Source of the DNA: CAYXAA01 sp964462985
GTDB taxonomy: Bacteria; Pseudomonadota; Alphaproteobacteria; Rhizobiales; Stappiaceae
Length of the DNA stretch: 64,000 nt
Direction: 5' to 3'
Assembly (NCBI GenBank): GCA_964462985.1
Contig: CAYXAA010000024.1
Coordinates: 1-64,000, forward strand
The first letter of the stretch is position 1, and each line of letters starts with the position of its first letter. Made by a program: the position numbers and the translations under genes. The notes under the pieces were generated by a model that saw nothing but the letters and a program-made list of their open reading frames with translations, was not told where the DNA came from and did no database searches. Below, piece by piece: positions 16,890-25,483 of this stretch.

Positions 16890-18150
16890 TATCGATCCTT
16901 TCGGCATCATTAACATCGCCCGGTCCGGTCCCCTCGCGGGTGAACGGCATAGCCTCATCATCGCCGTTTCCGGACGAGTGGCCGCCGCTGGCCGCACCCC
17001 CGCCCAGTGCGCCGTTGAAGTCGCCGGCAAGTCCGGGGGAAAGCTGCGGCCCTGCCGCGACCCGCACGTGGGGGCGTTCGCCGATGCTCGATACGGCGAC
17101 CGAGTCGGTCTGGTAGCCGGCATTGGCAAGCGCCTTGGCGAGGCGCGGCCGATCTCTTTCGAGCATCTGTCCTGTCTCGGTTCGTTCGGTACGGAGTTCG
17201 ACTTCAAGCCGTCCATCGTTGAAGCGCAGGCTGATCCGCACCGTGCCGAGCTCGGCCGGGCGCAACTGGAGTTCGAGAATTCGCGTCGCATCCTTCGGTG
17301 CGGACAGTTTGCCGCCGGCGGCCTCGATCATCTCCACCACCTGCTCGGCGACTTGCGTCACGGGCGGCAGGTGGGTTTCCTGACGCAGCACCGTCACCGA
17401 AGGTGTCTGCGCCGGTGTCACTGCGCCGGGCAAAGCCGGCGGCAGGCCGGGTGAGGCCTTGTCAGCGCCGATGGCAGTTTCTGCAATGGAGGCCGTTGTG
17501 CCGGGTGCCGTTGCTGCCGATACTGCGGCGGCGATCGCTGGTCCCCTCGATCCATCTGCGGCACCGCCCGCGGAGCCGCCAGTTAACGCCGACTGTGTGC
17601 TACGCAGTTCTTCCGCCCTTTCCAGCACGAAGCGCACGGCAGCAGCAGCCCCTTTTCCGAAGACGGCACTTGCACCATCATTGCCGGCAGCGGCGGACGT
17701 GTCGGGAACCCTTTCCGTCGGGCCGGCGCTGGCAAAGACGGCGGCCAAGTGCTGTAGGGCGTGATTGGCGGTCGCGCCGGCGTCGCGATCGTCTCCAGCG
17801 GCAAAGATCCCGCCAGCAGCTTCCGCTTCCAATTCATGTGCTGCGGCGATCGTGGACTCATCTCCGGCTTGGTGTCCTGTCCTCTGCGTCCCGGATTGAG
17901 TCGGATCGAGCGGCGCTGCGAGTTCATCCGACGCGCCCTCGGCGCCGATCATCAGCGAGTGCTCCGAGCCCGGCGCGTTTGTTGCAGATGCGCTGGCCTT
18001 GTCGCGTCCCATGGCTTCGTTCTCGGCACGGGACAGCGCCATCTTGAAGCCGTCCGGAGTATCGCCGGTGACGGTGCGTCCGGATGATTTGCCGGCATCG
18101 GACCGGGCATGCGGCAGGCGGTTGGGCATACCGGTTGCCGGGCTAGTCAT
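16852..18150 (-). CDS. fliK: hook-length control protein FliK (rhizobial MotD)
   Basis: A 432-residue secreted ruler-type protein. The first 250 residues are low-complexity, Ala/Gly/Asp-rich and unstructured. The C-terminal domain TRILELQLRPAELGTVRISLRFNDGRLEVELRTERTETGQMLERDRPRLAKALANAGYQTDSVAV is the FliK substrate-switch domain, with the LxLxPxxLGxVxV core. In S. meliloti this gene was first called motD. The start overlaps the motC stop (ATGA), and its end overlaps the transglycosylase start. Confidence 0.93.
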   Translation of the reverse strand: MTSPATGMPNRLPHARSDAGKSSGRTVTGDTPDGFKMALSRAENEAMGRDKASASATNAPGSEHSLMIGAEGASDELAAPLDPTQSGTQRTGHQAGDESTIAAAHELEAEAAGGIFAAGDDRDAGATANHALQHLAAVFASAGPTERVPDTSAAAGNDGASAVFGKGAAAAVRFVLERAEELRSTQSALTGGSAGGAADGSRGPAIAAAVSAATAPGTTASIAETAIGADKASPGLPPALPGAVTPAQTPSVTVLRQETHLPPVTQVAEQVVEMIEAAGGKLSAPKDATRILELQLRPAELGTVRISLRFNDGRLEVELRTERTETGQMLERDRPRLAKALANAGYQTDSVAVSSIGERPHVRVAAGPQLSPGLAGDFNGALGGGAASGGHSSGNGDDEAMPFTREGTGPGDVNDAERIDNGQAHDRDGLYL

Positions 18151-19352
18151 GGCCGCTTCTCCTCGCGGGCGAGAAGGACGTCGGCCACTTCGATCGCCCT
18201 GCTTGCTCGCTCCATAATAGGCAGTCGCGAGTCGGCAGCCGGAGGAGTCGCGGAGACGCGGCCGGCCGTGATGTCAACAACTTCCTTTCCATCATCCTGC
18301 GGCCAAAAGCGGATGCCGTTCAGCGCCGCCATCGCGGCGTCGGCCAACGCGCGATCGCCGCCGTCAAGCACAGTCCGGTCCAGCGCCCAAAGCATTTCAA
18401 GCGCGTCGGGAAGGCGCTCGGCGTCGAGCGAGGCCGCTGCCTGGTAGAGCATGGCTCGACTTTGGTCCTGCGTGTCGGCGGCAGCGAGAGTCCTGGCCCG
18501 TTCCGCTGCCTTGCGGGCGACGGTCAGCCTTCCCTCGATAAGCGAGGCGTACGCGCTCAAGAGGTAGAGCTGCCGCCGCGTGTCGGCGTCGAATTCGGCG
18601 AACAACGATTCCATCAACGGGAACTGCGCGGGCTCGGTCGCGAAGCCGAAACTGCGAACCGCAGCCGTAAAGCGGCGCCGGAAATCCGAGGCGTAGATCG
18701 AATTGCGGTAGCGCCGCAGGTAGTGCATGGCGAGGTTCTGGAACTTTTCAGCATCCCCGACGCTGCCGGCGACGAAAACCTCGCGTCGCAGCGCCGCCTC
18801 CTCGACCAGCGTGCCGGGCAGCAGCAGCCGGGCCTGATCGAGCAGGGCGATCGACCGCTGCGGATCGATCGACAGTTCGAGCGCGGCCCGCACCAATGCG
18901 ATGTGGCCGCCGATTGACGGTTCCAGCGCCAGCGGATCGACATCGGCGAGCGCTGCGCGCGCCTCGGCCTCCCGGCCCTCGACATAGGCAAGGCCACCGG
19001 ACACGATCCGTTCGTCGATGACGGTCAGGTGGCCGCGCTCCACGAGCGCGTGCGTCACATCCGGCCGGCCCCCACTAAGAAGATGGATTATGGCGGCGCG
19101 CGCGTTGCGCGGATCGCGCCACTCCTTGGCGGGAACCACAAGGAACGCCTGGTCCATCCGCTCAATGAGTAGCCGCTGGGCAGCATGCGCTTGGCTGTTG
19201 CCCTGCGACATCTGCCATTGCAGCAGCTGCAGCGACCGCACCATTTCATAGGGCTGCGCCCCGACCGGGACCGTTTCAGCCGCGTGTGCCACGACGGCCG
19301 CAACGAGGGCGATCGCACCGACAACAAATCGGAAAAGCCGGTGCGTGATCAT
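18147..19352 (-). CDS. motC: motor/chemotaxis protein MotC
   Basis: A 401-residue periplasmic protein with an N-terminal signal peptide (FRFVVGAIALVAAVVAHAAE). MotC is known only from rhizobia and relatives, where it binds MotB and is needed for rotation. Family-like stretches: YEMVRSLQLLQWQMSQGNSQAHAAQRLLIERMD, RNARAAIIHLLSGGRP and LAMHYLRRYRNSIYASDFRRRFT. The rest is helical and repeat-like, tetratricopeptide in feel. It overlaps motB and fliK by four bases each, so motB-motC-fliK are translated together. Confidence 0.92.
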   Translation of the reverse strand: MITHRLFRFVVGAIALVAAVVAHAAETVPVGAQPYEMVRSLQLLQWQMSQGNSQAHAAQRLLIERMDQAFLVVPAKEWRDPRNARAAIIHLLSGGRPDVTHALVERGHLTVIDERIVSGGLAYVEGREAEARAALADVDPLALEPSIGGHIALVRAALELSIDPQRSIALLDQARLLLPGTLVEEAALRREVFVAGSVGDAEKFQNLAMHYLRRYRNSIYASDFRRRFTAAVRSFGFATEPAQFPLMESLFAEFDADTRRQLYLLSAYASLIEGRLTVARKAAERARTLAAADTQDQSRAMLYQAAASLDAERLPDALEMLWALDRTVLDGGDRALADAAMAALNGIRFWPQDDGKEVVDITAGRVSATPPAADSRLPIMERASRAIEVADVLLAREEKRP

Positions 19353-20614
19353 GTCTGCGATCCTCCTTCCAGGAGAAGGATTTCAATGCGGCGGTTTTCG
19401 GCTGCCAGCGGGTCCGCAGGCACCTTGAGATCATGGTCGGCATGCCCCTCGACGCGCACGATGCGCCTCGGATCGAGGCCGCCGCGCAGGAGCATGTGCC
19501 GGGCCATGTGGGCACGAGCGGAGGACAGCCGCCAGTTGTCGTAGCTGCTTGTCCGGAAGGGCCGTCCATCGGTGTGGCCACGGATCACCACGCCGCCGGG
19601 GGTATCCTTAAGCGCAAGGGCAATGTCGCCGATCAGCCGCACCACCCGCGCCGATGGCTCGGCCGAGCCGACCGCGAACATGCCGAAATCCTCACGGTCG
19701 GTCAGGCTGATCAGCGTGCCGTCCGAGACCCGTTCCACCGTGCCACTGATGCCGGCCGCCTCGAGCGCTTCGGCCAATACGGCGGCGAGAGGCTTGTCCG
19801 GCTTCGGTGCCGGCAGAACCGCCGTTGAACTTTCCGAAGTAAGCACCGTCGACGTTGGCTGTTCGGACCCTGCCTTCGCGCCGATATTGCCCTGTCCGAC
19901 GGTCGCCAACGCAGCCACGACACCCGCTTCGTTTTCGGAAGTGCCGGCCACCTTGTTCACCTCTGTCGCGATGGCCGCAACCTTGGCACGGGCCCCACTT
20001 CCCCCCAGGCCATTGTCAGGTGTGCCGCTCGGGCCCGCGGCCTGCGCATTCATCGAGATGCTCGTCGCGCTTGCCACGGTTGGCGTTGCCCAGGCGAGCG
20101 GGTCGAACGGATCCTTGAACGCGTCTCCGCCCTTGACGCCACTGCCAGCGGGTGCCTGCAATCCACCGTCGGCAGGCGGCTCGGCGACGGCCGCCGCCGC
20201 GACGATCTCCTCCAGCACGGCGTAGGGATCCTGGAACAGGGCCGCCTCGGTGTAGCGTGGAGCCCTGTCCGGCGCGTCGGAAGCTCCTTTTGCCGCCGTA
20301 GCTTCGGGTTCGGTCTCCGCCGTTTCCGTCGGCTCGGCCGGATGCGGAGGGGGAACCGCATCTTCGGGATCAGACAATCCCTTGGGTGTCGGCGATGTTT
20401 GCGACAGCTGGATTGGATTGAAGTATCGCGCGACGCCGGAACGCGTGGTGTCGTCGGTGCTGTTGATCAGCCACATTACCAGGAAGAACGCCATCATCGC
20501 GGTCATGAAGTCCGCGTAGGCGATCTTCCACACGCCGGATTTCAGGGTGTCGTCATCAAGGTTCCGGCGACGCCGGACGATGACGAGTTCCTTGACGGGG
20601 GTGTCGTCCGTCAT
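19349..20614 (-). CDS. motB: flagellar stator protein MotB
   Basis: A 421-residue stator subunit. The single membrane helix VWKIAYADFMTAMMAFFLVMWLI carries Asp35, the proton-binding residue. Residues about 60-270 form a long Ala/Pro/Glu-rich linker, longer than in enteric MotB. The C-terminal OmpA domain (LISLTDREDFGMFAVGSAEPSARVVRLIGDIALAL, VVIRGHTDGRPF, NWRLSSARAHMARHMLLRGGLDPRRIVRVEGHAD) anchors it to peptidoglycan. Its partner MotA is not in the window. The start overlaps the fliH stop. Confidence 0.96.
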   Translation of the reverse strand: MTDDTPVKELVIVRRRRNLDDDTLKSGVWKIAYADFMTAMMAFFLVMWLINSTDDTTRSGVARYFNPIQLSQTSPTPKGLSDPEDAVPPPHPAEPTETAETEPEATAAKGASDAPDRAPRYTEAALFQDPYAVLEEIVAAAAVAEPPADGGLQAPAGSGVKGGDAFKDPFDPLAWATPTVASATSISMNAQAAGPSGTPDNGLGGSGARAKVAAIATEVNKVAGTSENEAGVVAALATVGQGNIGAKAGSEQPTSTVLTSESSTAVLPAPKPDKPLAAVLAEALEAAGISGTVERVSDGTLISLTDREDFGMFAVGSAEPSARVVRLIGDIALALKDTPGGVVIRGHTDGRPFRTSSYDNWRLSSARAHMARHMLLRGGLDPRRIVRVEGHADHDLKVPADPLAAENRRIEILLLEGGSQT

Positions 20615-21225
20615 TCCAGTGCCTCCTCAAGCGCGGCGTGCATGCGCGCAAGCTGCGTCTCGATCACGGTGCCGTTCAGCTCCAGGCGGAGGTCCGGCCG
20701 AGGCGTTGCCGCAAGGGTGATTGCGGCAAACTCCGATGCGGAGAGCCGCGCCTGAAGCCTGTCGAGCAACTCCTGGGGGCCTTCAACGATGAGGGCTGCG
20801 CCGGCCGTTCCGCATCCCAACGTCCGCACGGCTTCTGCAAAGGCATCGCAGGCGCGCTCGACCAACTGTTCCGTGAGCACGGGCTTTAGCACTGCCGAAA
20901 TTCGTTCCGCGAGCCGGGCCTCCAGTGCGCCGAAGCTGCTTTCAAGTCCGGCTTGAAGCTGCGCGGTCCAGGCTTCGGCGAGGGCAGCCCGTTCGCGGGT
21001 GGCCAGGGCCTCTGCTTCGGCCAGGCGCGCCTCGAGTGCCGCGATCGCCGCTTCGGCCTCTGCCGTCGCCTCCGCGCGGCCGCGGCGGTAGCCGTCTTCT
21101 TCTGCAGCGCTGATCGCCGGGCGGGGATCGGGCAGGGCGGGTGCGGGTACCGCAGCTGTAGTTTGGGCATTAGCGGCAGGCGTTGGCCCGAGCTCGCGCA
21201 GATGGCGGGCGACGTTGGATCGCAT
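20611..21225 (-). CDS. FliH-like regulator of the flagellar export ATPase
   Basis: A 204-residue protein. It has an Ala/Glu-rich helical part with GYRRGRAEATAEAEAAIAALEARLAEAEALATRERAALAEAW (the glycine-spaced helix common in FliH) and a C-terminal domain LVERACDAFAEAVRTLGCGTAGAALIVEGPQELLDRLQARL like the FliH/V-ATPase E-subunit fold. FliH links the ATPase FliI to the C ring. Start at MRSNVARHL, overlapping the fliF stop as TGATG. Sequence conservation in this family is weak; position between fliF and motB supports the call. Confidence 0.7.
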   Translation of the reverse strand: MRSNVARHLRELGPTPAANAQTTAAVPAPALPDPRPAISAAEEDGYRRGRAEATAEAEAAIAALEARLAEAEALATRERAALAEAWTAQLQAGLESSFGALEARLAERISAVLKPVLTEQLVERACDAFAEAVRTLGCGTAGAALIVEGPQELLDRLQARLSASEFAAITLAATPRPDLRLELNGTVIETQLARMHAALEEALE

Positions 21226-22853
21226 CACGATCCCTCCGCAGCGTACATCCACTGTTTCAGGATCGCGGCCGATTGCGCGTCATTGAGTTCGACCAGAGAT
21301 TCCACCTGCCGCAGCGCCGACTGGTTCATGCGGCTGGTCAGATCGGAGATCAGGTTGACATTCCCCGCGGTCTGCAGCGCGGTGGCGGATTCTGCGGCAT
21401 CGGGCAGCGACAGCACTTCCTCTGTGTCCGCAACGACGGACCGATCGTCTCGCTCCGGCATCAACATTGCCATTGCCGGACGAAGGCCGAACCAGACGAC
21501 GAGCGCTGCCACTGCAAGAATGGTCAAAGCGTTTACAACGGTGCCGAATTGACGGACCAGTTGCTGGCCGATGCCGAGCGACGGCACGGCCTCGAACTGC
21601 TCGCCACTGGCGATGAAGTCGACGACTGAGACCTTCACCATGTCACCGCGCTTCAGGTCGATGCCGGCGGCTGAAGCGACAAGCTGCTCGATGTCGGCAA
21701 TCTGGTTATCGATCTGCTGTTGCGTAGGATTGCCGCCGAGCGTCTCGGCCAACCGGGCGCGGTCGACCAGCACGGCGACCGACAGGTGCTCCACTGCGTA
21801 GCCGTCGCTCGCCACCTCGATCGTCTTGGTGGAAATCTCATAGTTGACGGTCTCTTCCCGCCGCTCGTTCTCTTCGCTGGAGCGCTCGCCGCGCTCGCTC
21901 GTGACCTCTTCGCCCGGCAGATTCTGCTGGACGGTGGTCGGGGTTTCATTCGAAGCGTTCTGCGCCGACTCGTTCTGGCGGATGATTCGGACCGACCGTT
22001 CGGTCCGGGACTCCGGATCATAGATCGTCTGGTTGATGCGTTGGCGGTCGGTGTTGAGCGTTGCTGCTACGCTGACCTGGAAATTGTCGATGCCGAGATA
22101 GGGGGTCAGGGTCTTGCGGATGTTGTCGCTGACCCGGCGGCCGATCACCTCCTCGAGGCCTGCCTTCTGCCCTGCGGCGAGATTCCTCTGGTCGCCGCCG
22201 GAGGCGAGCAGGGCCCCCGTGGTGTCGAGCACGGTCACCTTTTCAGCCGTCATCCCCGGCACGGCAGCCGCGACCAGGTGACGGATCGCCTCGGCGGTAC
22301 GCGTCGCATCGGGCGTCTCGGTGCGCAGCACGACCGAGGCCGAGGGATCGCGTTGCTGTCGGCGAAACGAGCCCTTCTCGGGCATCACGATATGAACCCG
22401 GGCCGCGGTCACGCCCTGGATCGACTGGATGGTGCGGGCGAGTTCGCCTTCGATGGCGCGCACCCGCGTGACCTCCTGCATGAATGAGGTCAGGCCGAGC
22501 GAGCCGAGATCGTCGAACAGTTCGTATCCAGCGCCACCCGACCGCGGCAGGCCACGCTCGGCAAGCAGCATGCGTGCCCGCATCGTCGCGCCGTAGTTGA
22601 CGAGCACGGTCTCACCGTCGGGCGACACATCGTAGGGTATGCCGGCGTCCTTGAGAGCGCTGCCGATCCGGCCGACATCGTTCTTATCCAGTCCGGTGTA
22701 GAGCACTTCCTGCTGCGGCCGGCTGAGGTAATAGGCGCCGAAGCCGACGGTCGCCAGCGTGACGAGACCGATCAGCGCCAGCGCGATCAGCCGCCGCGGT
22801 CCGAGCTCGAGCAGATTGGCCCACAGGCGTTCGGCGTGTTCACGGCCGGGCAT
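21225..22853 (-). CDS. fliF: flagellar MS-ring protein FliF
   Basis: A 542-residue inner-membrane ring protein with two flanking membrane helices (RLIALALIGLVTLATVGFGAYYL near residue 22 and VVNALTILAVAALVVWFGLRP near 420). The conserved ring-building motifs YTGLDKNDVGRIGSALKDAGIPYDVS, LPRSGGAGYELFDDLGSLGLTSFMQEVTRVRAIEGELARTIQSIQGV and ARVHIVMPEKGSFRRQQRDPSASVVL are present. Start at MPGREHAERLW, six bases after a GAGG; ATG 22859 and GTG 22889 are alternatives. It heads the fliF-fliH-motB-motC-fliK-SLT run, all genes overlapping. fliG is not adjacent. Confidence 0.95.
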   Translation of the reverse strand: MPGREHAERLWANLLELGPRRLIALALIGLVTLATVGFGAYYLSRPQQEVLYTGLDKNDVGRIGSALKDAGIPYDVSPDGETVLVNYGATMRARMLLAERGLPRSGGAGYELFDDLGSLGLTSFMQEVTRVRAIEGELARTIQSIQGVTAARVHIVMPEKGSFRRQQRDPSASVVLRTETPDATRTAEAIRHLVAAAVPGMTAEKVTVLDTTGALLASGGDQRNLAAGQKAGLEEVIGRRVSDNIRKTLTPYLGIDNFQVSVAATLNTDRQRINQTIYDPESRTERSVRIIRQNESAQNASNETPTTVQQNLPGEEVTSERGERSSEENERREETVNYEISTKTIEVASDGYAVEHLSVAVLVDRARLAETLGGNPTQQQIDNQIADIEQLVASAAGIDLKRGDMVKVSVVDFIASGEQFEAVPSLGIGQQLVRQFGTVVNALTILAVAALVVWFGLRPAMAMLMPERDDRSVVADTEEVLSLPDAAESATALQTAGNVNLISDLTSRMNQSALRQVESLVELNDAQSAAILKQWMYAAEGS

Positions 22854-22910
22854 CAACATCCTCGCGTGTAGGGAGCGGTAAAGGGTCACGGGTCACGCTG
22901 CCCGCTTTAG

Positions 22911-22926
22911 CTTGCGCGGGGATTGC
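22911..22926 (+). promoter_or_regulatory. direct-repeat flagellar motif in the fliF leader
   Basis: CTTGCGCGGGGATTGC, 14 of 16 bases identical to the flagellin-leader copy, 58-73 bp upstream of the chosen fliF start and just past the flagellin terminator. TTGC half-sites are 11 bp apart. Confidence 0.45.
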
Positions 22927-22968
22927 CGTTCGGCTCTGACAAGCCCGTCTTCCCGCAGGGCGGGCATG

Positions 22969-23000
22969 AAAAAAGGCCACGCTCCTTGAGGAGCGTGGCC
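22969..23000 (-). terminator. rho-independent terminator of the flagellin gene
   Basis: On the minus strand a perfect GGCCACGCTCC / GGAGCGTGGCC stem with a four-base TCAA loop is followed by TTTTTT. It lies 24 bp after the flagellin stop and separates that highly expressed gene from the fliF unit. Confidence 0.92.
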
Positions 23001-23024
23001 GATGAGTGGTGCTGTGCGGTGCGA

Positions 23025-23948
23025 TCAGCGGAACAGCGACAGGATGTTCTGGCTGTTCGAGTTGGCGATCGACAGCGCCTGGATGCCGAGCTGCTGCTGC
23101 ACCTGCAGCGCCTTCAGCCGGGTCGACTCCTTGTTCATGTCGGCGTCAACCAACTGGCCGACACCGCGGTCGATCGCGTCGGTCAGCGCGTTGACGAAGT
23201 CCTGCTGCAAGTCGACGCGCTTCTTCACCGAGCCGAGCAGGGTCGCCGAGTCGGTAATGTCGACGAGGGCTTCGTCGACGATCGCGATGGTTTCTTCAAG
23301 CGTAGTGAGGTCCGCCGCGGCGTCCGTCAATGCCGAGATATCGATGGTCGATACCGTCGTGGTGGTGCCACCTGCGGTGCGGTCCTTGTCCAGGATGCCG
23401 GTCTGATCGTTCGCATCGTAGAGCTCGGTCAGGGTGATATCGATCGAAATAGTGTCGATCGTAATCGCCCCCGACGTGTCGCGGCTAAAGGAACCGACGA
23501 TCGTCTTGGTGCCGTTGTAGCTCGCGGCGCTGGAGTCGACCGACAACCAGTTCTCACCGTTGAAGACCGCCGAGTCGGCGATGGTCTTCAGCTGCCCCTG
23601 GAGTTCGGTGATGTCACTCTGGATCTTGCCGCGGTCGACGCCAGGCTGACGGGCCGCCACCAGCTTGGCCTTGATCTCGTTGACGACGTCCACGGTCGCG
23701 TCCATCGCCGTGTACATGACGTCGACGGTGGCAGCGCCGAGGCCAAGAGCGTCCTTGACGGCGGACAGGGCCATGTTGTCTGAGCGCATGGTGGTAGCGA
23801 TCGACCAGTAGGCGGCATTGTCCTCGGCCGAGGCAACGCGGTAGCCGGTGGAGATACGGTTCTGGACCGTATCCATCTGCTTGTTGGTGTAGTTGAGGGT
23901 CTGCAGCGCGGTCATCGCCGAGCTGTTGGTCATAAGGCTGCTAGCCAT
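23025..23948 (-). CDS. flagellin
   Basis: A 307-residue filament subunit. The N-terminal D0/D1 helices SSLMTNSSAMTALQTLNYTNKQMDTVQNRISTGYRVASAEDNAAYWSIATTMRSDNMALSAVKDALGLGAATVDV and the C-terminal helices RVDLQQDFVNALTDAIDRGVGQLVDADMNKESTRLKALQVQQQLGIQALSIANSNSQNILSLFR are fully conserved in type. The central variable region is short and Thr/Asp-rich, as in rhizobial flagellins. Start at MASSLMTN, preceded by GGAAAGGGA. It is the only flagellin gene in the window; the 167-bp leader carries the direct-repeat motif and is the likely FlbT/FlaF target. The terminator at 22969 follows. Confidence 0.97.
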   Translation of the reverse strand: MASSLMTNSSAMTALQTLNYTNKQMDTVQNRISTGYRVASAEDNAAYWSIATTMRSDNMALSAVKDALGLGAATVDVMYTAMDATVDVVNEIKAKLVAARQPGVDRGKIQSDITELQGQLKTIADSAVFNGENWLSVDSSAASYNGTKTIVGSFSRDTSGAITIDTISIDITLTELYDANDQTGILDKDRTAGGTTTTVSTIDISALTDAAADLTTLEETIAIVDEALVDITDSATLLGSVKKRVDLQQDFVNALTDAIDRGVGQLVDADMNKESTRLKALQVQQQLGIQALSIANSNSQNILSLFR

Positions 23949-24092
23949 GTGATGTCCCTTTCCAAGAGAATGATTTCGGGACATTCCGGGCTCTCACCGG
24001 GACGACGGCCGGGCATCATGCCATCGATCCTGATGCGGGGCGTTGCCTCTCGCCGATCGATCCGTCGTGCAATTCTGTTCTAGGCCGCGAAC

Positions 24093-24108
24093 CTTGCGCG
24101 GAGCTTGC
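24093..24108 (+). promoter_or_regulatory. direct-repeat flagellar motif in the flagellin leader
   Basis: CTTGCGCGGAGCTTGC, with a further GC giving two full CTTGCGC units 11 bp apart. It lies 145-160 bp upstream of the flagellin ATG and just downstream of the fliP stop. Confidence 0.5.
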
Positions 24109-24115
24109 GCCCGCC

Positions 24116-24859
24116 TCAGAAGAACGAGCGCATCAGTCCGCCGACCAGCATATTCCAGCCGTCAATGAGGATGAAGAACAGCGCCTTGAACGGCAGTGAC
24201 AGGATCGTGGGCGGCAGCATCATCATGCCCATCGACATGGTCAGCGTCGCCACAATCATGTCGATGACGAGGAACGGCAGCACGATCAGGAACCCGATCT
24301 CGAAGCCGCGCCGCAGTTCGGAGATCATGAAGGCGGGAATCAGCACGCGCATCTCTACTTGCTCAGGGCCGGCTGCGCCCGGGATATTGAGCCGTTCACT
24401 CGCCAGTCCGTCGAACAGGGCCAAGTCCTTCTCGCGCACCTGCCCCAGCATGAATTCGCGGAAAGGCTGGGTGATGCGGCCGTAGGCCTCCTCTTCGGTA
24501 ATGGCATTGTCGATCAGCGGACGAACACCGTCGTGCCAGGCTTTGTCGAACGTGGGCGCCATGACGTAGAAGGTCATGAACAGCGCCAGGCTGATCAGAA
24601 TGATGTTCGCTGGTGTGGTCTGCAAGCCGAGGCCCGAGCGCAGGAACGAGAGCGCGACGACGAAACGGGTGAAGCTTGTCACCATGATGAGTAGGCCCGG
24701 TGCCAGCGAAAGCACCGTCAGCAGCGCAATCATTTGGATGATTCGGCCGCTGACGCTCGCCTCACCCGCAGGCAAGAGGCTCGACAGGTCTGGTACCTGC
24801 GCCGCAGCGGTCGTTGTCGACGCCACCAGCATCCCCGCGAGCAAGAGTAAACGCCTCAT
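24116..24859 (-). CDS. fliP: flagellar export gate protein FliP
   Basis: A 247-residue export-gate protein with a cleavable-looking N-terminal signal (LLLLAGMLVASTTTAAAQ) and four membrane segments. Diagnostic stretches: LTVLSLAPGLLIMVTSFTRFVVALSFLRSGLGLQTTPANIILISLALFMTFYVMAP, VLIPAFMISELRRGFEIGFLIVLPFLVIDMIVATLTMSMGMMMLPPTILSLPFKALFFILIDGWNMLVGGL. Its ATG overlaps the fliL stop (ATGA). It is the last gene of the flgB-fliP run. Confidence 0.97.
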   Translation of the reverse strand: MRRLLLLAGMLVASTTTAAAQVPDLSSLLPAGEASVSGRIIQMIALLTVLSLAPGLLIMVTSFTRFVVALSFLRSGLGLQTTPANIILISLALFMTFYVMAPTFDKAWHDGVRPLIDNAITEEEAYGRITQPFREFMLGQVREKDLALFDGLASERLNIPGAAGPEQVEMRVLIPAFMISELRRGFEIGFLIVLPFLVIDMIVATLTMSMGMMMLPPTILSLPFKALFFILIDGWNMLVGGLMRSFF

Positions 24860-25365
24860 TGCACCACCAGCGATTCGATGATGAGTTCGCGCACCGCGCC
24901 GTTCGATCGGATTGCTGCGCGCTCATTGAGGTCTTCGCGCAGATGCTGCAGGCCGACGGCCCCCTCGATCTGCGCCAGGGTTACCGTCCTCAGGTAGGCG
25001 ACGATGTCCTGCTCGATATGGCTGCGCATGGCCTCGTCACCGCCGGTGCCGGTGCCGAGCACCAAGCTCGCGCCGAGACGAACCCAGACATCGCGCGGGG
25101 CCGCCAGATTGGTGACGACCGGCTTGATCTTGACGATCGTACCGGTGGCTGGAGCGTTGGTCGTGTCCGGCTCGGTTGCTGCCTCACGCTCGCTGGACTG
25201 CCGTTCGAGGCTGACACGCACGGTCTCGACCAGGTTTTGCCCGAGCAAGCCGCCGACACCAGCGGCAACACCGGTCAGGAACACGAGTGCCAAGATGTTG
25301 CCAGCACGCCTGCCGGGATCGCGGTGCTGCCTGCTCCTTATCGCCAGAGATCTTCCGTTGCTCAT
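24856..25365 (-). CDS. fliL: flagellar basal-body protein FliL
   Basis: A 169-residue membrane protein: a basic N terminus, one membrane helix (AGNILALVFLTGVAAGVGGLLGQ), a linker, and the periplasmic stomatin-like domain TIVKIKPVVTNLAAPRDVWVRLGASLVL ... HIEQDIVAYLRTVTLAQIEGAVGLQHLREDLNERAAIRSNGAVRELIIESLVVQ. FliL stabilises the stator. No strong Shine-Dalgarno marks the ATG at 25365; an in-frame ATG at 25461 would close most of the 118-bp gap after flgH and add 32 basic residues. The start is therefore uncertain. Confidence 0.88.
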   Translation of the reverse strand: MSNGRSLAIRSRQHRDPGRRAGNILALVFLTGVAAGVGGLLGQNLVETVRVSLERQSSEREAATEPDTTNAPATGTIVKIKPVVTNLAAPRDVWVRLGASLVLGTGTGGDEAMRSHIEQDIVAYLRTVTLAQIEGAVGLQHLREDLNERAAIRSNGAVRELIIESLVVQ

Positions 25366-25483
25366 GCCGTTGGCTCGTCGTGGCTCGTTCCGCGCCCGCA
25401 GGCTGCCTGTCCCTGTTGGGGGTGTCTCGGCTGTGTGCCGCCGCCCGATCCGGCGTTGCATCGAGGCAGCGCCCACGAGGTCG

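Noticed and set aside
23949..24115. Sigma-54 (-24/-12) promoter before the flagellin gene
   Set aside because: No GG-N10-GC with the TGGCAC/TTGC context was found on the sense strand; rhizobial flagellin genes do not generally need it.
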